A stretch of DNA of 49,388 bases from Solemya velesiana gill symbiont (lineage in GTDB: Bacteria > Pseudomonadota > Gammaproteobacteria > Chromatiales > Chromatiaceae): assembly GCF_002020805.1 (NCBI RefSeq), contig NZ_MPRJ01000018.1:1-49388 (forward strand), in the 5' to 3' direction. The notes beneath the pieces are model-generated. The model was not told the origin of the DNA. It did no database searches and worked only from the letters and a program-made list of their open reading frames with translations. A program made the translations under genes and the position numbers. Of this stretch, positions 38,321 through 48,766 are shown piece by piece (the first letter of the stretch is position 1; every line of letters begins with the position of its first letter).

Positions 38321-38770
38321 ATGTACGACTGGATTGTCTATCTATCTGGGGAGATCCATACCGATTGGCGTGAACAGATAATCGAGGGCGCGGAGGAGGC
38401 AGAGCTCTCCATGCTCTTCACCGGGCCCATCACCGATCATGCCGACAGCGACGAGTGCGGGGAAAAGCTGCTGGGGGAGGAGATCAATCCTTTCTGGCGG
38501 GATCACAAGGCGGCAAAGATCAATGCCATCCGCACCCGGAAAATGATCGAGGAGGCGGACCTGGTAGTAGTGCGCTTTGGTGATAAATACAAACAGTGGA
38601 ATGCAGCCTTTGATGCGGGGTATGCCTCAGCCCTCGGCAAGTCCACCATCATTCTGCATGCACCTGAGCTGACCCATGCCCTCAAGGAGGTGGACGCTGC
38701 CGCCCAGGCCGTGGCCGAGACACCTGAGCAGGTGGTTGAGATCCTGAAGTACATAACCCGGGAACGTTGA
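38321..38770 (+). CDS. YtoQ family protein
   Basis: The 149 residues align in pattern with Bacillus YtoQ: an N-terminal IVYLSGEIHTDWREQI, a middle FTGPITDHADSDECGE, then DKYKQWNAAFDAGYA and KSTIILHAPELTHALKEVD. The fold looks like a nucleoside 2-deoxyribosyltransferase-type Rossmann domain, but the function of YtoQ is not established to my knowledge. AGAGGAG precedes the ATG. hrpB starts 11 bases after its stop. Confidence 0.85.
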   Translation: MYDWIVYLSGEIHTDWREQIIEGAEEAELSMLFTGPITDHADSDECGEKLLGEEINPFWRDHKAAKINAIRTRKMIEEADLVVVRFGDKYKQWNAAFDAGYASALGKSTIILHAPELTHALKEVDAAAQAVAETPEQVVEILKYITRER

Positions 38771-38780
38771 AGCCTCCTGA

Positions 38781-41288
38781 ATGGAATCCCTTCCGATACA
38801 CGCTGTTCTTCCTGACCTGAGGGAGGCCCTGGCGAACGCCTCCTCGGTGGTTCTTTCCGCTCCGCCCGGGTCGGGCAAGACCACCATTGTGCCCCTTGAA
38901 CTGCTTGACGAGTCCTGGCTGGCCGGGAAGAAGATCCTGATGCTGGAACCGCGCCGCCTGGCAACCAGGGCATCTGCGTTGCGCATGGCGCAGCTGCTGG
39001 GTGAAAAGATAGGGGCCCAGGTCGGTTACCGTGTGCGTTTTGACAGCTGCGTCTCCAGGCAGACCAGAGTCGAGGTGGTGACCGAGGGCATCCTCACGCG
39101 AAGACTGCAGCACGATCCCGAGCTCGATGGCGTGAGCCTCGTGATATTCGATGAGTTTCACGAGCGCAGCCTGCACGCTGACCTTGCGTTGGCACTGTGT
39201 AACGACGTTCAGGGCGTCCTGCGGGATGACCTGCGGCTGCTTGTGATGTCTGCGACCCTGGATACCGGTCGGATCTCCAGCCTGCTGAATGATGCACCGG
39301 TAGTGAAGGGAGAAGGGCGCAGTTACCCGGTGGACATTCACTATCTCGAGAAGCGGGCAGAGGGTCTCACTGCCAAGGTTACGGTCAATGCCGTGCTGCG
39401 AGCACTTAACACGGAGAACGGCGATATCCTGGTGTTTCTACCCTGTACCGGGGAGATACGCCAGGCCGAGCAACTGCTCAACGAACAACTCGGTTCAGAA
39501 GTTGTTGTCTGTTCGCTTTACGGTAATCTGTCGAAGGAGGCTCAGGACAGGGCCATATTGCCCGATGAAGGCGGCAGACGCCGCGTGGTATTGGCGACCT
39601 CCATTGCCGAGACCAGCCTGACCATCGAAGGGATTGCCTGCGTGGTGGACAGCGGTTGGTCCCGGTTGCCGCAGTTCGATCCCAACAGCGGCCTCACCCG
39701 GTTGCAGACCCTGCGGGTATCCCTGGCATCAGCAGACCAGCGCGCCGGCAGGGCGGGGCGACTTGGCCCCGGTGTCTGCTACAGGCTCTGGACCGCATCG
39801 GAGCACTCCCTGCTCAATGCACACACGCCACCGGAGATCCAGGGTGCCGATCTAGCCCAGCTTGCCCTGGAACTGGCCAGCTGGGGTGTGGCTGATCCCG
39901 CCGATCTTCGCTGGCTGGATTCACCGCCGAAAGGGGCATACGCCCAGGCAAAATCGCTGCTCCTGGACCTTGAGGCAATAGACGAAAAAGGGCGCATAAC
40001 AGAGACAGGCGGTCGCATGGTTGAAAGCGCCGTACACCCCAGGCTGGGACATATGCTGAATTACGCCTGCAGCAGTGGACAGATCTCCCTTGCAGCGGAC
40101 CTGGCGGCCATTCTCACGGAACGTGACCTGTTAAGGCGTGAGAGGGGTGGTGATGTGCTGCCGGTGGATATCGATGACCGCCTTCAGCTGTTGAACACCT
40201 GGCGTGAGCAGGGCAAGAGAAGGATGCCGGGCATCGACCACAACGCGTGTCGAAGGGTGGAGCAAGCGAGCAGGCAATGGCGGCGTGCCAAGGTCTCTGA
40301 AGCGACACTGCTCGAACTGTCCACAGGGGGGTTGCTGGGACTCGCTTTTCCTGACCGCATCGCCAAACGCAGGTCTCCAGATGGCGAGGGTTATCTCCTG
40401 GCCGGGGGGCGTGGTGCGCGTTTGCCTGAAGGAGACCGGTTGTGTGGTTCGGAGTTCCTGGTCATGGCCCAACTTGACGCGGGACGTTCCGAGGGCCGGG
40501 TTTTTCTGGCGGCAGAGATAAGGTTGGATGAGATCAGTTCCTCTCACACCAGGCGCATATCACGGGAGACCCAGATAGGATGGGACAAGGCGAGTGCTGC
40601 CGTGACAGCCCGGGAAGAGGAGCGTCTCGGTGCAGTTGTGCTCTCTTTCCGGCCACTCGAAGAGATTGATCCTGAAGCACAGTTGCAGGGGATGCTCGAG
40701 GGCGTACGGCAGATGGGTTTGAAGGCCTTGCCCTGGAGTCGCGAAAGTGAAGAGTGGCTGAGGCGGCTCAGGTTTCTGGGGCAGTGGCAGCCGGATGCCG
40801 GGTGGCCTGATGTCAGTGAGCAGGGCCTCATGAAAACACTCGATACTTGGCTGGGCCCATGGCTTGCGGGTATGAGCAGAAGAGATCACCTGAAGCGCCT
40901 GGATATGAAGGCGGTAGTGACCGGGCTGCTGGATTGGGAGAGCCAGCAGCGTATGGATGACCTGGTCCCAACCCACATCAAGGTCCCCAGCGGTTCACGC
41001 AAGCGCATCGATTACGTGGAGGAGGGCGATCCCGTGTTGGCGGTGAAACTGCAGGAGATGTTCGGCCTGGCCGATACACCGACCATATGTGGCGGCAAGG
41101 TTGCGTTGCAGCTGCACCTGCTTTCGCCGGCTCAACGCCCGATCCAGGTGACCCGGGACCTGTGTGGATTCTGGGAGCGCACTTACCAGGAGGTGAAGAA
41201 AGAGCTGAAGGGGAGATACCCCAAGCACTACTGGCCTGACGACCCCTGGTCTGCAGTGCCAACTGCCAGGGTCAGGCCTAAAACGTAA
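38781..41288 (+). CDS. hrpB: ATP-dependent helicase HrpB
   Basis: HrpB is a DEAH-type RNA helicase family member of unclear cellular role. The order is Walker A PPGSGKTT (28-35), the DEAH-box variant DEFH (FDEFHERSL), motif III SATL, then the second RecA domain with TSIAETSLTIEG and QRAGRAGR. The helicase-associated and HrpB-specific C-terminal domains follow (DHLKRLDMK, THIKVPSGSRKRIDY, then the end YPKHYWPDDP). The 835 residues match the family. It ends eight bases before the convergent mobA. Confidence 0.95.
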   Translation: MESLPIHAVLPDLREALANASSVVLSAPPGSGKTTIVPLELLDESWLAGKKILMLEPRRLATRASALRMAQLLGEKIGAQVGYRVRFDSCVSRQTRVEVVTEGILTRRLQHDPELDGVSLVIFDEFHERSLHADLALALCNDVQGVLRDDLRLLVMSATLDTGRISSLLNDAPVVKGEGRSYPVDIHYLEKRAEGLTAKVTVNAVLRALNTENGDILVFLPCTGEIRQAEQLLNEQLGSEVVVCSLYGNLSKEAQDRAILPDEGGRRRVVLATSIAETSLTIEGIACVVDSGWSRLPQFDPNSGLTRLQTLRVSLASADQRAGRAGRLGPGVCYRLWTASEHSLLNAHTPPEIQGADLAQLALELASWGVADPADLRWLDSPPKGAYAQAKSLLLDLEAIDEKGRITETGGRMVESAVHPRLGHMLNYACSSGQISLAADLAAILTERDLLRRERGGDVLPVDIDDRLQLLNTWREQGKRRMPGIDHNACRRVEQASRQWRRAKVSEATLLELSTGGLLGLAFPDRIAKRRSPDGEGYLLAGGRGARLPEGDRLCGSEFLVMAQLDAGRSEGRVFLAAEIRLDEISSSHTRRISRETQIGWDKASAAVTAREEERLGAVVLSFRPLEEIDPEAQLQGMLEGVRQMGLKALPWSRESEEWLRRLRFLGQWQPDAGWPDVSEQGLMKTLDTWLGPWLAGMSRRDHLKRLDMKAVVTGLLDWESQQRMDDLVPTHIKVPSGSRKRIDYVEEGDPVLAVKLQEMFGLADTPTICGGKVALQLHLLSPAQRPIQVTRDLCGFWERTYQEVKKELKGRYPKHYWPDDPWSAVPTARVRPKT

Positions 41289-41296
41289 TCCACTCG

Positions 41297-41896
41297 CTAC
41301 GGGCTGCGCAGGATCTCTTCCACCCGTGCCTTCTCTTTCGGCGTGTTCACATTGATGAAGGCGTTAGGATGATCAGAGAAGTCTTCAACAGCGAATTTCT
41401 GGGTACTCAGCCACAGCTGCAGTTTACGGTCACCCGCTTCAAGAAAGTTATTGATGCTGGTGACGACCCTGCGGTGAAAGAGACCGAAAACAGGCTGCTT
41501 TCTGTTGCCGTCATGGGCGATACAGATATCCGCATCCTCCTTTAACAGCCGTTGTTCGAGGCGTACTGCCAGGTCGGCCGGGAGCCAGGGGCCGTCGCAG
41601 GGGACGGTCAGGATCATGTCGCTGGCTGCATGATCGATGGCGGCGGCAATGCCCGCCAGCGGCCCGGCAAATCCCGTCACCGCGTCTTCAAATACCGGAA
41701 AGCCGTACGCCAGGTATCGGGACTGGCTGCGGTTGGCATTGATGAGTAGTTCGTCCACCTGGGGTGATAGCACATCGATCACGTACTCGATCATGGGGCG
41801 GCCAGCCAGTTCTATGAGGCCCTTGTCCATGCCGCCCATCCTTTGCGCTTCTCCCCCGGCAAGGACCACGCCGGTTATTCTGTTTTTCTGATCCAA
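41297..41896 (-). CDS. mobA: Molybdenum cofactor guanylyltransferase
   Basis: MobA links GMP to molybdopterin to form the MGD cofactor of DMSO-reductase-type enzymes. The nucleotide-binding loop is LAGGEAQRMGGMDK at 12-25. The metal-binding aspartate lies in TVPCDGPWLP, and the end FINVNTPKE is typical. The 199 residues fit the family. Its presence implies bis-MGD enzymes elsewhere in the genome. Confidence 0.95.
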   Translation of the reverse strand: MDQKNRITGVVLAGGEAQRMGGMDKGLIELAGRPMIEYVIDVLSPQVDELLINANRSQSRYLAYGFPVFEDAVTGFAGPLAGIAAAIDHAASDMILTVPCDGPWLPADLAVRLEQRLLKEDADICIAHDGNRKQPVFGLFHRRVVTSINNFLEAGDRKLQLWLSTQKFAVEDFSDHPNAFINVNTPKEKARVEEILRSP

Positions 41897-41942
41897 CGGA
41901 AACTCCAGAGATGGGTTAACCCAGATATTTCACCCGGTCGCT

Positions 41943-43633
41943 TTACAACGCGGGGATTATAATCTGTTCACCCGCGGCAACGAAGCTGTTTCTGGCATGT
42001 CGTGAGGGTACAGCGTGAGGCATGCCTACCGAATTTCCTCGGGGGGCAATGAAATGGCGGGTATCACCCTTTGAGCATGCCTGTTCCATGTTTTTGGATA
42101 TTGTTCCCGTACCTAGCTCAAAACTCTTCACAAGAGAGACCAGAAACTTTTTGTCAGGTGCAATTTCCAGCACCTCTTCAATGACAAACTCATCGAGCAA
42201 CAAATGCTCTCTTGAATCCACTTTTTCGACGGGTGGTCAATGCTCAGAGCTGCCGCTACTCGTTTCAGTAGCCTCTCTGATTGTATTGACGAGCTGGCGA
42301 GCAGAGATCGGCTTGGTCAGGAAGTAGGCAATTCCTGCTTTTTCGCATGCTTCCCGTGTCTCCGACGTTGTATTTGCCGTTAGCATGATGAAGGGTATCC
42401 TCTCTTCATCGGGGCAGTGCCGGATATAACGCTTATAGGTTTCGATGCCATCCAGAACCGGCATCTGCATATCCAGTATGACCAGGTCATAAGCTCTCTT
42501 GTCCAGGGAATCGAGGATCTCCTGTCCATTTTCGACCAGTTGGTAATCTATCCCGGTCAGTTCCAGGATTCTCTCTATGATGACACTGTTGATTCGATTG
42601 TCTTCAGCAACCAGCACCCGGAGATTCGGGTTGAGACTGATATCTCCAATATCTTCCATCGGTGTTGCCGTATTCGCTTTCTCGTAGCCTGCCGGAAGAC
42701 GTGCATGCAGCGAATTGAAGAGGTGGGGTTTCCGGATAGGTGTCTGGAGCAAGGTGGTGCCTTGGGGGAGCTCGCCGGGGTTTGCGTCAGGACCGATATC
42801 ATCTTTAACGACTACCAGGCCGATGCCATCCTTGCCCAGTACTGAAGCGAGTTTTTCAAGCCTGTCGTGGTTTACGTGGAATCCGTCGATGACCAGGACC
42901 TGGCAGTCCGTTTCCGACAATTTGCTTATTGCAGATTCGATATCATGAACATCCACGTAAGGAACACCCCAGCCGTTCAGGCAGTGGGATGTGTCGGTAA
43001 TCCCGGTATCAGGCGAGGTAAGCCGAACGGTTTGGCAGTGCCTGATGTCACGCATATCCTGTTCATCGACCAGGTCCTGCTGACATCGGAATCCGGTTTC
43101 GAACCAGAATGTTGAACCCTGATCCGGGGCGCACTCAAGGCCGATTGTCCCCCCATGAGCCGCACGAGCTGACTTGAGATATTGATGCCGCGCCCTGTGC
43201 CGCTGAAATCTCCGGTTGGGTCTGCATCTGTCTGGGCGATAGATTCGAGAATCGTTTGTTGCAGCGATTCAGGTATTCCGATACCGGTATCTATGACCTT
43301 GAAACGGATCCGCTCTGAACAGTCTTTCTGATCAAGGTGTTTGCAGAGGAGAGTGACCCTTCCTCTATCCGTGAACTTGATGGCGTTGTCGAGCAGGTTG
43401 GACAGTGCCTGGATCAGGTGCAACCGGTCACCAATCAGCCGGAAAGGTATCAGTGGGCCAATATGACAGACCAGGGCCAATCCTTTCTCCGAGGCCTTGG
43501 CGGATATCATGTGAACAGTGCGATTGACTACCGCGTGCAGATCGAACGGGTTGCTCTCGATGGAGCACGGCAGTAGCTGGTCATGCCCGCGGTCTGTTCC
43601 TGCCTGAGGTTTGTTGATAAGGGTGTGGATCAT
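41943..43633 (-). pseudogene. Hybrid histidine kinase remnant (RpfC-like), multiply broken
   Basis: Reading on the minus strand, fragment A begins inside the dimerisation helix (ERMIHTLIN) and contains an ATPase domain with NLLDNAIKF, DTGIGIPE and GTGRGI. The frame breaks at a G-run (43149-43154, six bases; seven would restore the frame to give LMGGTIGLECAPDQGSTFWFE). Fragment B continues with a degenerate receiver and then a complete receiver (VLVAEDNRIN, LVILDMQMP with the phospho-Asp, LTKPIS). An in-frame TGA (42237-42239) ends it. The same frame reopens as an Hpt-like helix (LLLDEFVIEEVLEIAPD) that has no recognisable phospho-histidine motif. The 5' sensor and H-box part is missing. It is a dead gene. 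Confidence 0.85.
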
Positions 43634-43646
43634 CCTCTCCGTCTTT

Positions 43647-43678
43647 ACGACCTGAACGGCGTTGACCGTTCAGGTCGT
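43647..43678. repeat. Perfect 13-bp inverted repeat between thrH and the kinase remnant
   Basis: ACGACCTGAACGG (43647-43659) is matched by CCGTTCAGGTCGT (43666-43678) around a six-base loop. It lies directly after the thrH stop. The T-rich tail (TTTCTGTTT) is on the plus strand, while thrH is on the minus strand, so it is an unusual terminator for thrH. One arm lies in the reading frame leading into the kinase remnant. Confidence 0.6.
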
Positions 43679-43684
43679 TTCTGT

Positions 43685-44302
43685 TTAAACGCTCAAATCC
43701 CTGATGCTCGCCTCGCAGAATGCCTTTTTAAAGGCCTCGTAGTCATTCACCACGGGGTACTGTGGGAACTCATCGATCACGTTCGGTGGCGGGCGGAACA
43801 GGATGCCTGCGTCCGCTTCGGCCAGCATGGTGGTGTCGTTATAGGAGTCTCCCGCTGCAATGATGCGGTAGTAGAGGCTCTTGAGTGCGAGAACGGACTG
43901 GCGCTTGGGATTGCTCTGGCGTATGTGATAGTTGGTGACAAAACCCTGTTCGTCCACGCTGAGCTTGTGGCAGAGCAGGGTGGGGTGACCGAGCTGGCGC
44001 ATCAGCGGGGCAGCGAACTCGTAGAAGGTGTCCGACAGGATCACCACCTGGAAACGCTCCCGCAGCCAGTCCAGGAATTCACGGGCACCTTCCAGGGGAC
44101 CCATGCCGTCAATCACTTCCTGGATATCGGGCAAACCCAGCTTGTGCTCCTTGAGAATTCGGAGGCGCTGGGTCATCAGTACATCGTAATCGGGGATATC
44201 GCGCGTGGTAGCCCTCAATTCATCGATGCCGGTACGTTCGGCAAAGTTGATCCAGATCTCTGGAATAAGTACACCTTCCAGATCTAAACATGCGATTTCC
44301 AC
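43685..44302 (-). CDS. thrH: Phosphoserine phosphatase / homoserine phosphotransferase ThrH
   Basis: ThrH is a HAD enzyme that removes phosphate from phosphoserine and can pass it to homoserine. The first HAD motif is CLDLEGVLIPE, in which the second acid is glutamate, a ThrH mark. VVILSDTFYEF and the C-terminal AAGDSYNDTTML give the other motifs. The start is GTG at 44302, giving 205 residues and matching the Pseudomonas protein; GGGAG lies seven bases upstream. An ATG at 44350 would add 16 unlikely residues. Confidence 0.93.
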   Translation of the reverse strand: MEIACLDLEGVLIPEIWINFAERTGIDELRATTRDIPDYDVLMTQRLRILKEHKLGLPDIQEVIDGMGPLEGAREFLDWLRERFQVVILSDTFYEFAAPLMRQLGHPTLLCHKLSVDEQGFVTNYHIRQSNPKRQSVLALKSLYYRIIAAGDSYNDTTMLAEADAGILFRPPPNVIDEFPQYPVVNDYEAFKKAFCEASIRDLSV

Positions 44303-44511
44303 TCGGATTCTCCCATCGGTTAATAAGGGCTTCTTTGGCCCTGTCGTCAAAAAGAGGCATAGGATACTACACAGCAGTTGATTGGGGCAGGGACTGATTC
44401 ATTGATACGTGGCAAAGCGAAGCCATAAAAAAACTGTTGCATCTATAATAAAAAGAAATATCATTAACCTCCCGCTGTTCATTTAAAGGCTTGGCTGGAG
44501 GAGATGGTCAA

Positions 44512-44775
44512 ATGGGGAATGCCGCAGAGAAACTGAACCAAGAGAAGGGCTACCACGAGTTGCTTGATGTTACCGGGCTCTCCTGCCCGCTGCCTGTGCT
44601 CAAAAGCAAGGCGCAGCTGGCGAAGATGGAGGTAGGGCAGGTTCTCAAGGTGATTGCCACCCATCCCGATTCACAGAAAGAGTTTCCCTCCCTCTGTCGT
44701 CTTCCGGGCTTGGAATTGGTGGCGACCACTGCTGATGATGGAATCTATACCTTCTGGGTTCAGAAAACCCTTTAG
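44512..44775 (+). CDS. TusA-family sulfur carrier protein
   Basis: The 87-residue protein has the TusA fold signature: LLDVTGLSCPLPVLKSKAQL, with the persulfide cysteine C25 in CPxP, then VLKVIATHPDSQKEFPSLCRLPG. It could pass sulfur for tRNA thiolation or, in sulfur oxidisers, for the Dsr/Hdr pathway. The mid-chain CR pair is common in relatives. The ATG at 44512 follows GGAGGAG by nine bases; a TTG at 44491 is in frame but starts before that site. A TATAAT at 44444-44449 is a plausible -10 box. It converges on the Lrp gene with a five-base gap. Confidence 0.88.
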   Translation: MGNAAEKLNQEKGYHELLDVTGLSCPLPVLKSKAQLAKMEVGQVLKVIATHPDSQKEFPSLCRLPGLELVATTADDGIYTFWVQKTL

Positions 44776-44780
44776 CCTGA

Positions 44781-45245
44781 TCACGGCAGGGGCAGCACCG
44801 TCCTTGTCACCACCTGGCGCATCACGAAACTGGAGTGCACACCGGTTACCCCCTCGATGCGGGTGATCTTGTTCAGTAGCAGCTCCTGGTAGGCCTCCAT
44901 GTCCTTTACCACCACTTTGAGCTGGTAATCAGCCTCTTGGCCAGTGATCAGCAGGCATTCGAGCACCTCCGGCAGGGCGCTGACCGTGGCGTCGAAGTTG
45001 GCAAAACGCTCCGGCGTGTGGCGGTCCATTGAGATATGGATCAGGGCAAACAGGGTCAGTCCCAGCTTCTGGGCATCCACCATGGCCCGGTAACCGGTGA
45101 TCAGTCCACTCTCCTCCAATGCCCGGACCCTGCGCAGGCATGGGGATTGGGAGAGCCCGATGCGCTCAGCCAGTTCCTGGTTGCTGAGACGTCCCTCCTG
45201 CTGAAGTATCTCCAGGATGCGCTTATCGTAGCGATCGAGTTTCAT
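44781..45245 (-). CDS. Lrp/AsnC family transcriptional regulator
   Basis: A typical feast/famine regulator: the helix-turn-helix is in residues 4-50 (YDKRILEILQQEGRLSNQELAERIG, then SPCLRRVRALEESGLI). A RAM/AsnC ligand domain follows (LTLFALIHISMDRH, VLECLLITGQEADYQLKVVVKDM, GVHSSFVMRQVV). The 154 residues fit. It faces the broken leuA across 285 bases with A-tracts, so it may have controlled leuA as well as itself. That link is inference. Confidence 0.92.
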   Translation of the reverse strand: MKLDRYDKRILEILQQEGRLSNQELAERIGLSQSPCLRRVRALEESGLITGYRAMVDAQKLGLTLFALIHISMDRHTPERFANFDATVSALPEVLECLLITGQEADYQLKVVVKDMEAYQELLLNKITRIEGVTGVHSSFVMRQVVTRTVLPLP

Positions 45246-45274
45246 TTGCTGCCCTCAAATAGGCTCAATGAGAT

Positions 45275-45309
45275 AAAAAATAGCTAAAAAATATCAAAAA
45301 ACGCAAAAA
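45275..45309. promoter_or_regulatory. Phased A-tracts between the Lrp-type gene and leuA
   Basis: Four A-tracts lie at 45275-45280, 45286-45291, 45296-45301 and 45305-45309, with centres 11, 10 and about 9 bases apart. Such phasing bends DNA. Lrp-type proteins prefer bent, AT-rich DNA, so this may be the autoregulatory site. A GTCCGT/ACGGAC hairpin (45381-45397) and a GCTGTTT/AAACAGC stem (45407-45437) lie further toward leuA. Confidence 0.45.
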
Positions 45310-45527
45310 TATATTTATAAAGTACATTATTACGGCAATTTCGCAAGAATCTATCTCCAATTTTGAATTAATCTATGACTGTCCGTTACCCACGGACGAA
45401 TTGACCGCTGTTTACCCAATATCGGTCAGGAAACAGCCGGGGCCCAAAAGGACCGGCAGGGCTTTTCCATCTACCCGGTGAGAGTCCGCAATCCGTCGAG
45501 TACGGTTTTAGAACATTGAAGGAGTAA

Positions 45528-46635
<1,108 letters not shown>

Positions 46636-46713
46636 ACCGGGCACAGCTGCAGCGAAGCCAGGCGGCTTGAGTTCTTTCCATCAGCCTTTTTAACTGGTGT
46701 AGAAGGTGTACGA

Positions 46714-47295
46714 CTAATGCAGATCACCCACCAGTGAGCCCCGGGTCTCTCCGGTGATCTCAGTCTCCGCCGTGTACGCCGAGTGGTCGATACCGGCAAC
46801 AAGTGCCGAACCCGCCTTGGCTGCGGCGATCATCTCCGGGCTCAACTCGAAACGAACGAAGTGAACCGACGAGGTCTTATCTTCGGTTTCCCGGTCCAGG
46901 TCTTCATTGGCAATTGGGTGAACCCGCTCGAAACCTTCGACCTGGATATAGAGTGCTCTCTCAACACCGATGAGCTTGGCCAGCATCACTTTACGTTCCT
47001 CGACGTCAGAGTACTCCATCATGAAGGTGGCCTTCCAGTTGCTGCCGTCGGGGATCAGCGGATTGTAGACGTCGAGTTCTTCCTGGATGTCGTCGTGTTC
47101 GAAGATGCGTTCGATGCGCAGCATCTCCTGGACCTGGTACTGCATGGTCAGCGCATCCTCGAAGTAGAGCGCAGCATGCTCACCGATGGCTGCCCTTCGG
47201 TTCTTCTTGTGTTCGATCACCTTTGCCCGGAATTCAGGACGAACGCGGGCATACTCTTCCAGACTGTAGAGATCTTCATGAGACAGCTTGCTCAT
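46714..47295 (-). CDS. DUF3501 family protein
   Basis: The 193-residue soluble protein begins MSKLSHEDLYSLEEYARVRPEFR and shows the DUF3501 pattern (HKKNRRAAIGEHAALYFEDALTMQYQVQEMLRIERI, then LIPDGSNWKATFMMEY). DUF3501 genes are known to sit beside rubrerythrin and CCG-type Fe-S genes, as here; its biochemical role is unknown. The frame has an earlier ATG at 47313, but the one at 47295 follows GAGGAAG by six bases. It is the last gene of the minus-strand cluster. Confidence 0.88.
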   Translation of the reverse strand: MSKLSHEDLYSLEEYARVRPEFRAKVIEHKKNRRAAIGEHAALYFEDALTMQYQVQEMLRIERIFEHDDIQEELDVYNPLIPDGSNWKATFMMEYSDVEERKVMLAKLIGVERALYIQVEGFERVHPIANEDLDRETEDKTSSVHFVRFELSPEMIAAAKAGSALVAGIDHSAYTAETEITGETRGSLVGDLH

Positions 47296-47356
47296 CGGGT
47301 GCTTCCTCTTCAATTCAGTTCAAATCTATTGGATCTCTCGCCCCAGAGGTCGACAC

Positions 47357-48688
47357 TCAAATACCGTAAGCCTTGCGGAGCAGGCTCATGGGGTGTTCGG
47401 TTTGGCTGCCGTCATTTATGCCCTGCTCGATATGGTGGCCCGCCATGGGGCAGTCGCTGCCGTAGTGGTCGGCTTCGGCACGTTTCACCTGGTTCACTAC
47501 CGGCCGCACGATTTTCATCGAGGCTTCGTGGAACTCCTTCTTCACGGCATAGGTGCCGTCGTGACCAGAGCAGCGCTCGATGGCTGTTATTTCCGTATCG
47601 GGAATCAATGACAATACCTCCCTGGTTTTGGCGCCAACGTTCTGAACACGTTGATGACAGGCCGCATGGTAGGCCACCTTGCCCAGGGCGGTTTTGAAGT
47701 CGGTCTTCAGCAAGCCTGACTTATGGCGATGCAGCAGGTACTCGAAGGGATCGAAAATCGCTTCGCTCACTTTCTTTACATCAGCATCATCAGGGAATAT
47801 CAGCGGTAGTTCCTGCTTGAACATCAGGGCGCAGGAGGGCACTGGCGCGACGATATCCCATCCGTCGTCCACCAGTTTTGCCAGTACGGGAATGTTGGCA
47901 TTCTTAGCATCTTCCACCGCATCAAGGTTACCCAGTTCCAGTTTCGGCATACCGCAGCACTGTTCCTTCTCGGCCATGGTGACCGGAATACCGTTGTGCT
48001 CGAATACGGCCACCAGGTCTTCGCCGATCACCGGTTCGTTGCGGTTGCCGTAGCAGGTGGCAAACAGGGCCACCTTGCCCTTGGTTGGGCCTGCAGTCTC
48101 GCCTGTGGCCTGGTTGCCCACTTTTTCCGAGAGGCGGGAGCGCATGGTCTTGGAATGGAATTCAGGTAACCTGGCATCTGCATGCACACCCAGTAGCGAC
48201 TCAAGCACCTTGCGGGTGGGCTTTGCCTTGTTGGCTGCGTTTACGATACCGGCCACCACCGGAATGCCAGCAAAGCTACCGACAGCATCGGTACTGGTAA
48301 GAATTCTGTCGCGGGTCTTCACATCGCCCTTCTTGTACTTCACCGCCTTGGCCCGCAGCATCAGGTGGGGGAAGTCCAGGTTCCACTCGTGGGGTGGTGT
48401 ATAGGGACACTTGGTCATGTAGCAGAGATCACAGAGATAGCAGTGGTCCACCACCTGCCAGTAATCCTCTTTCTTTACTCCGTCCACCTCGAAGGTGTCG
48501 GACTCATCCACCAGGTCGAAGAGGGTGGGGAAGGACTGGCAGAGGCTGACACAGCGTCGGCAACCGTGGCAGTGGTCGAACACCCGCTCCAGCTCCTTGA
48601 ACAGGGACTCCTCGTTGTAGAACTCGGGGGTTTTCCAATCCAGGGGATGCCGTGTGGGGGCTTCAAGGTTACCTTCTCGTACAGCCAT
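47357..48688 (-). CDS. Heterodisulfide-reductase-like Fe-S protein (two 4Fe-4S sites, CCG domains)
   Basis: The N-terminal half carries two 4Fe-4S motifs: C40, C43, C46, C50 and C83, C86, C89, C94 (the last spacing is four residues instead of three). The C-terminal half holds two cysteine-rich CCG-type domains. The first has ATCYGN and EQCCGMPKLE; the second has HAACHQR and ERCSGHDGTY, where the second cysteine of CCG is serine. This resembles GlpC/HdrD electron-transfer subunits. The 443 residues lack a membrane anchor. Between rubrerythrin and DUF3501 it probably moves electrons to or from the diiron protein; that is inference. Confidence 0.9.
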   Translation of the reverse strand: MAVREGNLEAPTRHPLDWKTPEFYNEESLFKELERVFDHCHGCRRCVSLCQSFPTLFDLVDESDTFEVDGVKKEDYWQVVDHCYLCDLCYMTKCPYTPPHEWNLDFPHLMLRAKAVKYKKGDVKTRDRILTSTDAVGSFAGIPVVAGIVNAANKAKPTRKVLESLLGVHADARLPEFHSKTMRSRLSEKVGNQATGETAGPTKGKVALFATCYGNRNEPVIGEDLVAVFEHNGIPVTMAEKEQCCGMPKLELGNLDAVEDAKNANIPVLAKLVDDGWDIVAPVPSCALMFKQELPLIFPDDADVKKVSEAIFDPFEYLLHRHKSGLLKTDFKTALGKVAYHAACHQRVQNVGAKTREVLSLIPDTEITAIERCSGHDGTYAVKKEFHEASMKIVRPVVNQVKRAEADHYGSDCPMAGHHIEQGINDGSQTEHPMSLLRKAYGI

Positions 48689-48730
48689 GGTGTCTCTCCA
48701 GATCTCGTTATTGTTTGAATCTGCTTAAGC

Positions 48731-48758
48731 AAAAAGCCGGGGCCATTGGGCCCCGGCT
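48731..48758 (-). terminator. Rho-independent terminator after the rubrerythrin gene
   Basis: AGCCGGGGCC (48735-48744) pairs perfectly with GGCCCCGGCT (48749-48758), a ten-bp stem with a four-base loop. On the minus strand it is followed by a run of T (A-run at 48731-48735 on the plus strand). It sits between rubrerythrin and the Fe-S gene, so it may limit readthrough from the highly expressed first gene. Confidence 0.85.
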
Positions 48759-48766
48759 GACGGACA

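Noticed and set aside
42237-42239. TGA in the kinase remnant as selenocysteine or as a normal gene end
   Set aside because: The same frame continues into an Hpt-like segment, the gene has another frameshift and lacks its 5' part, and no selenocysteine hairpin stands out.
45375-45404. Nine-codon leader peptide (MTVRYPRTN) before leuA as an attenuator
   Set aside because: It has no leucine codons and no ribosome site, so leucine attenuation is not supported.
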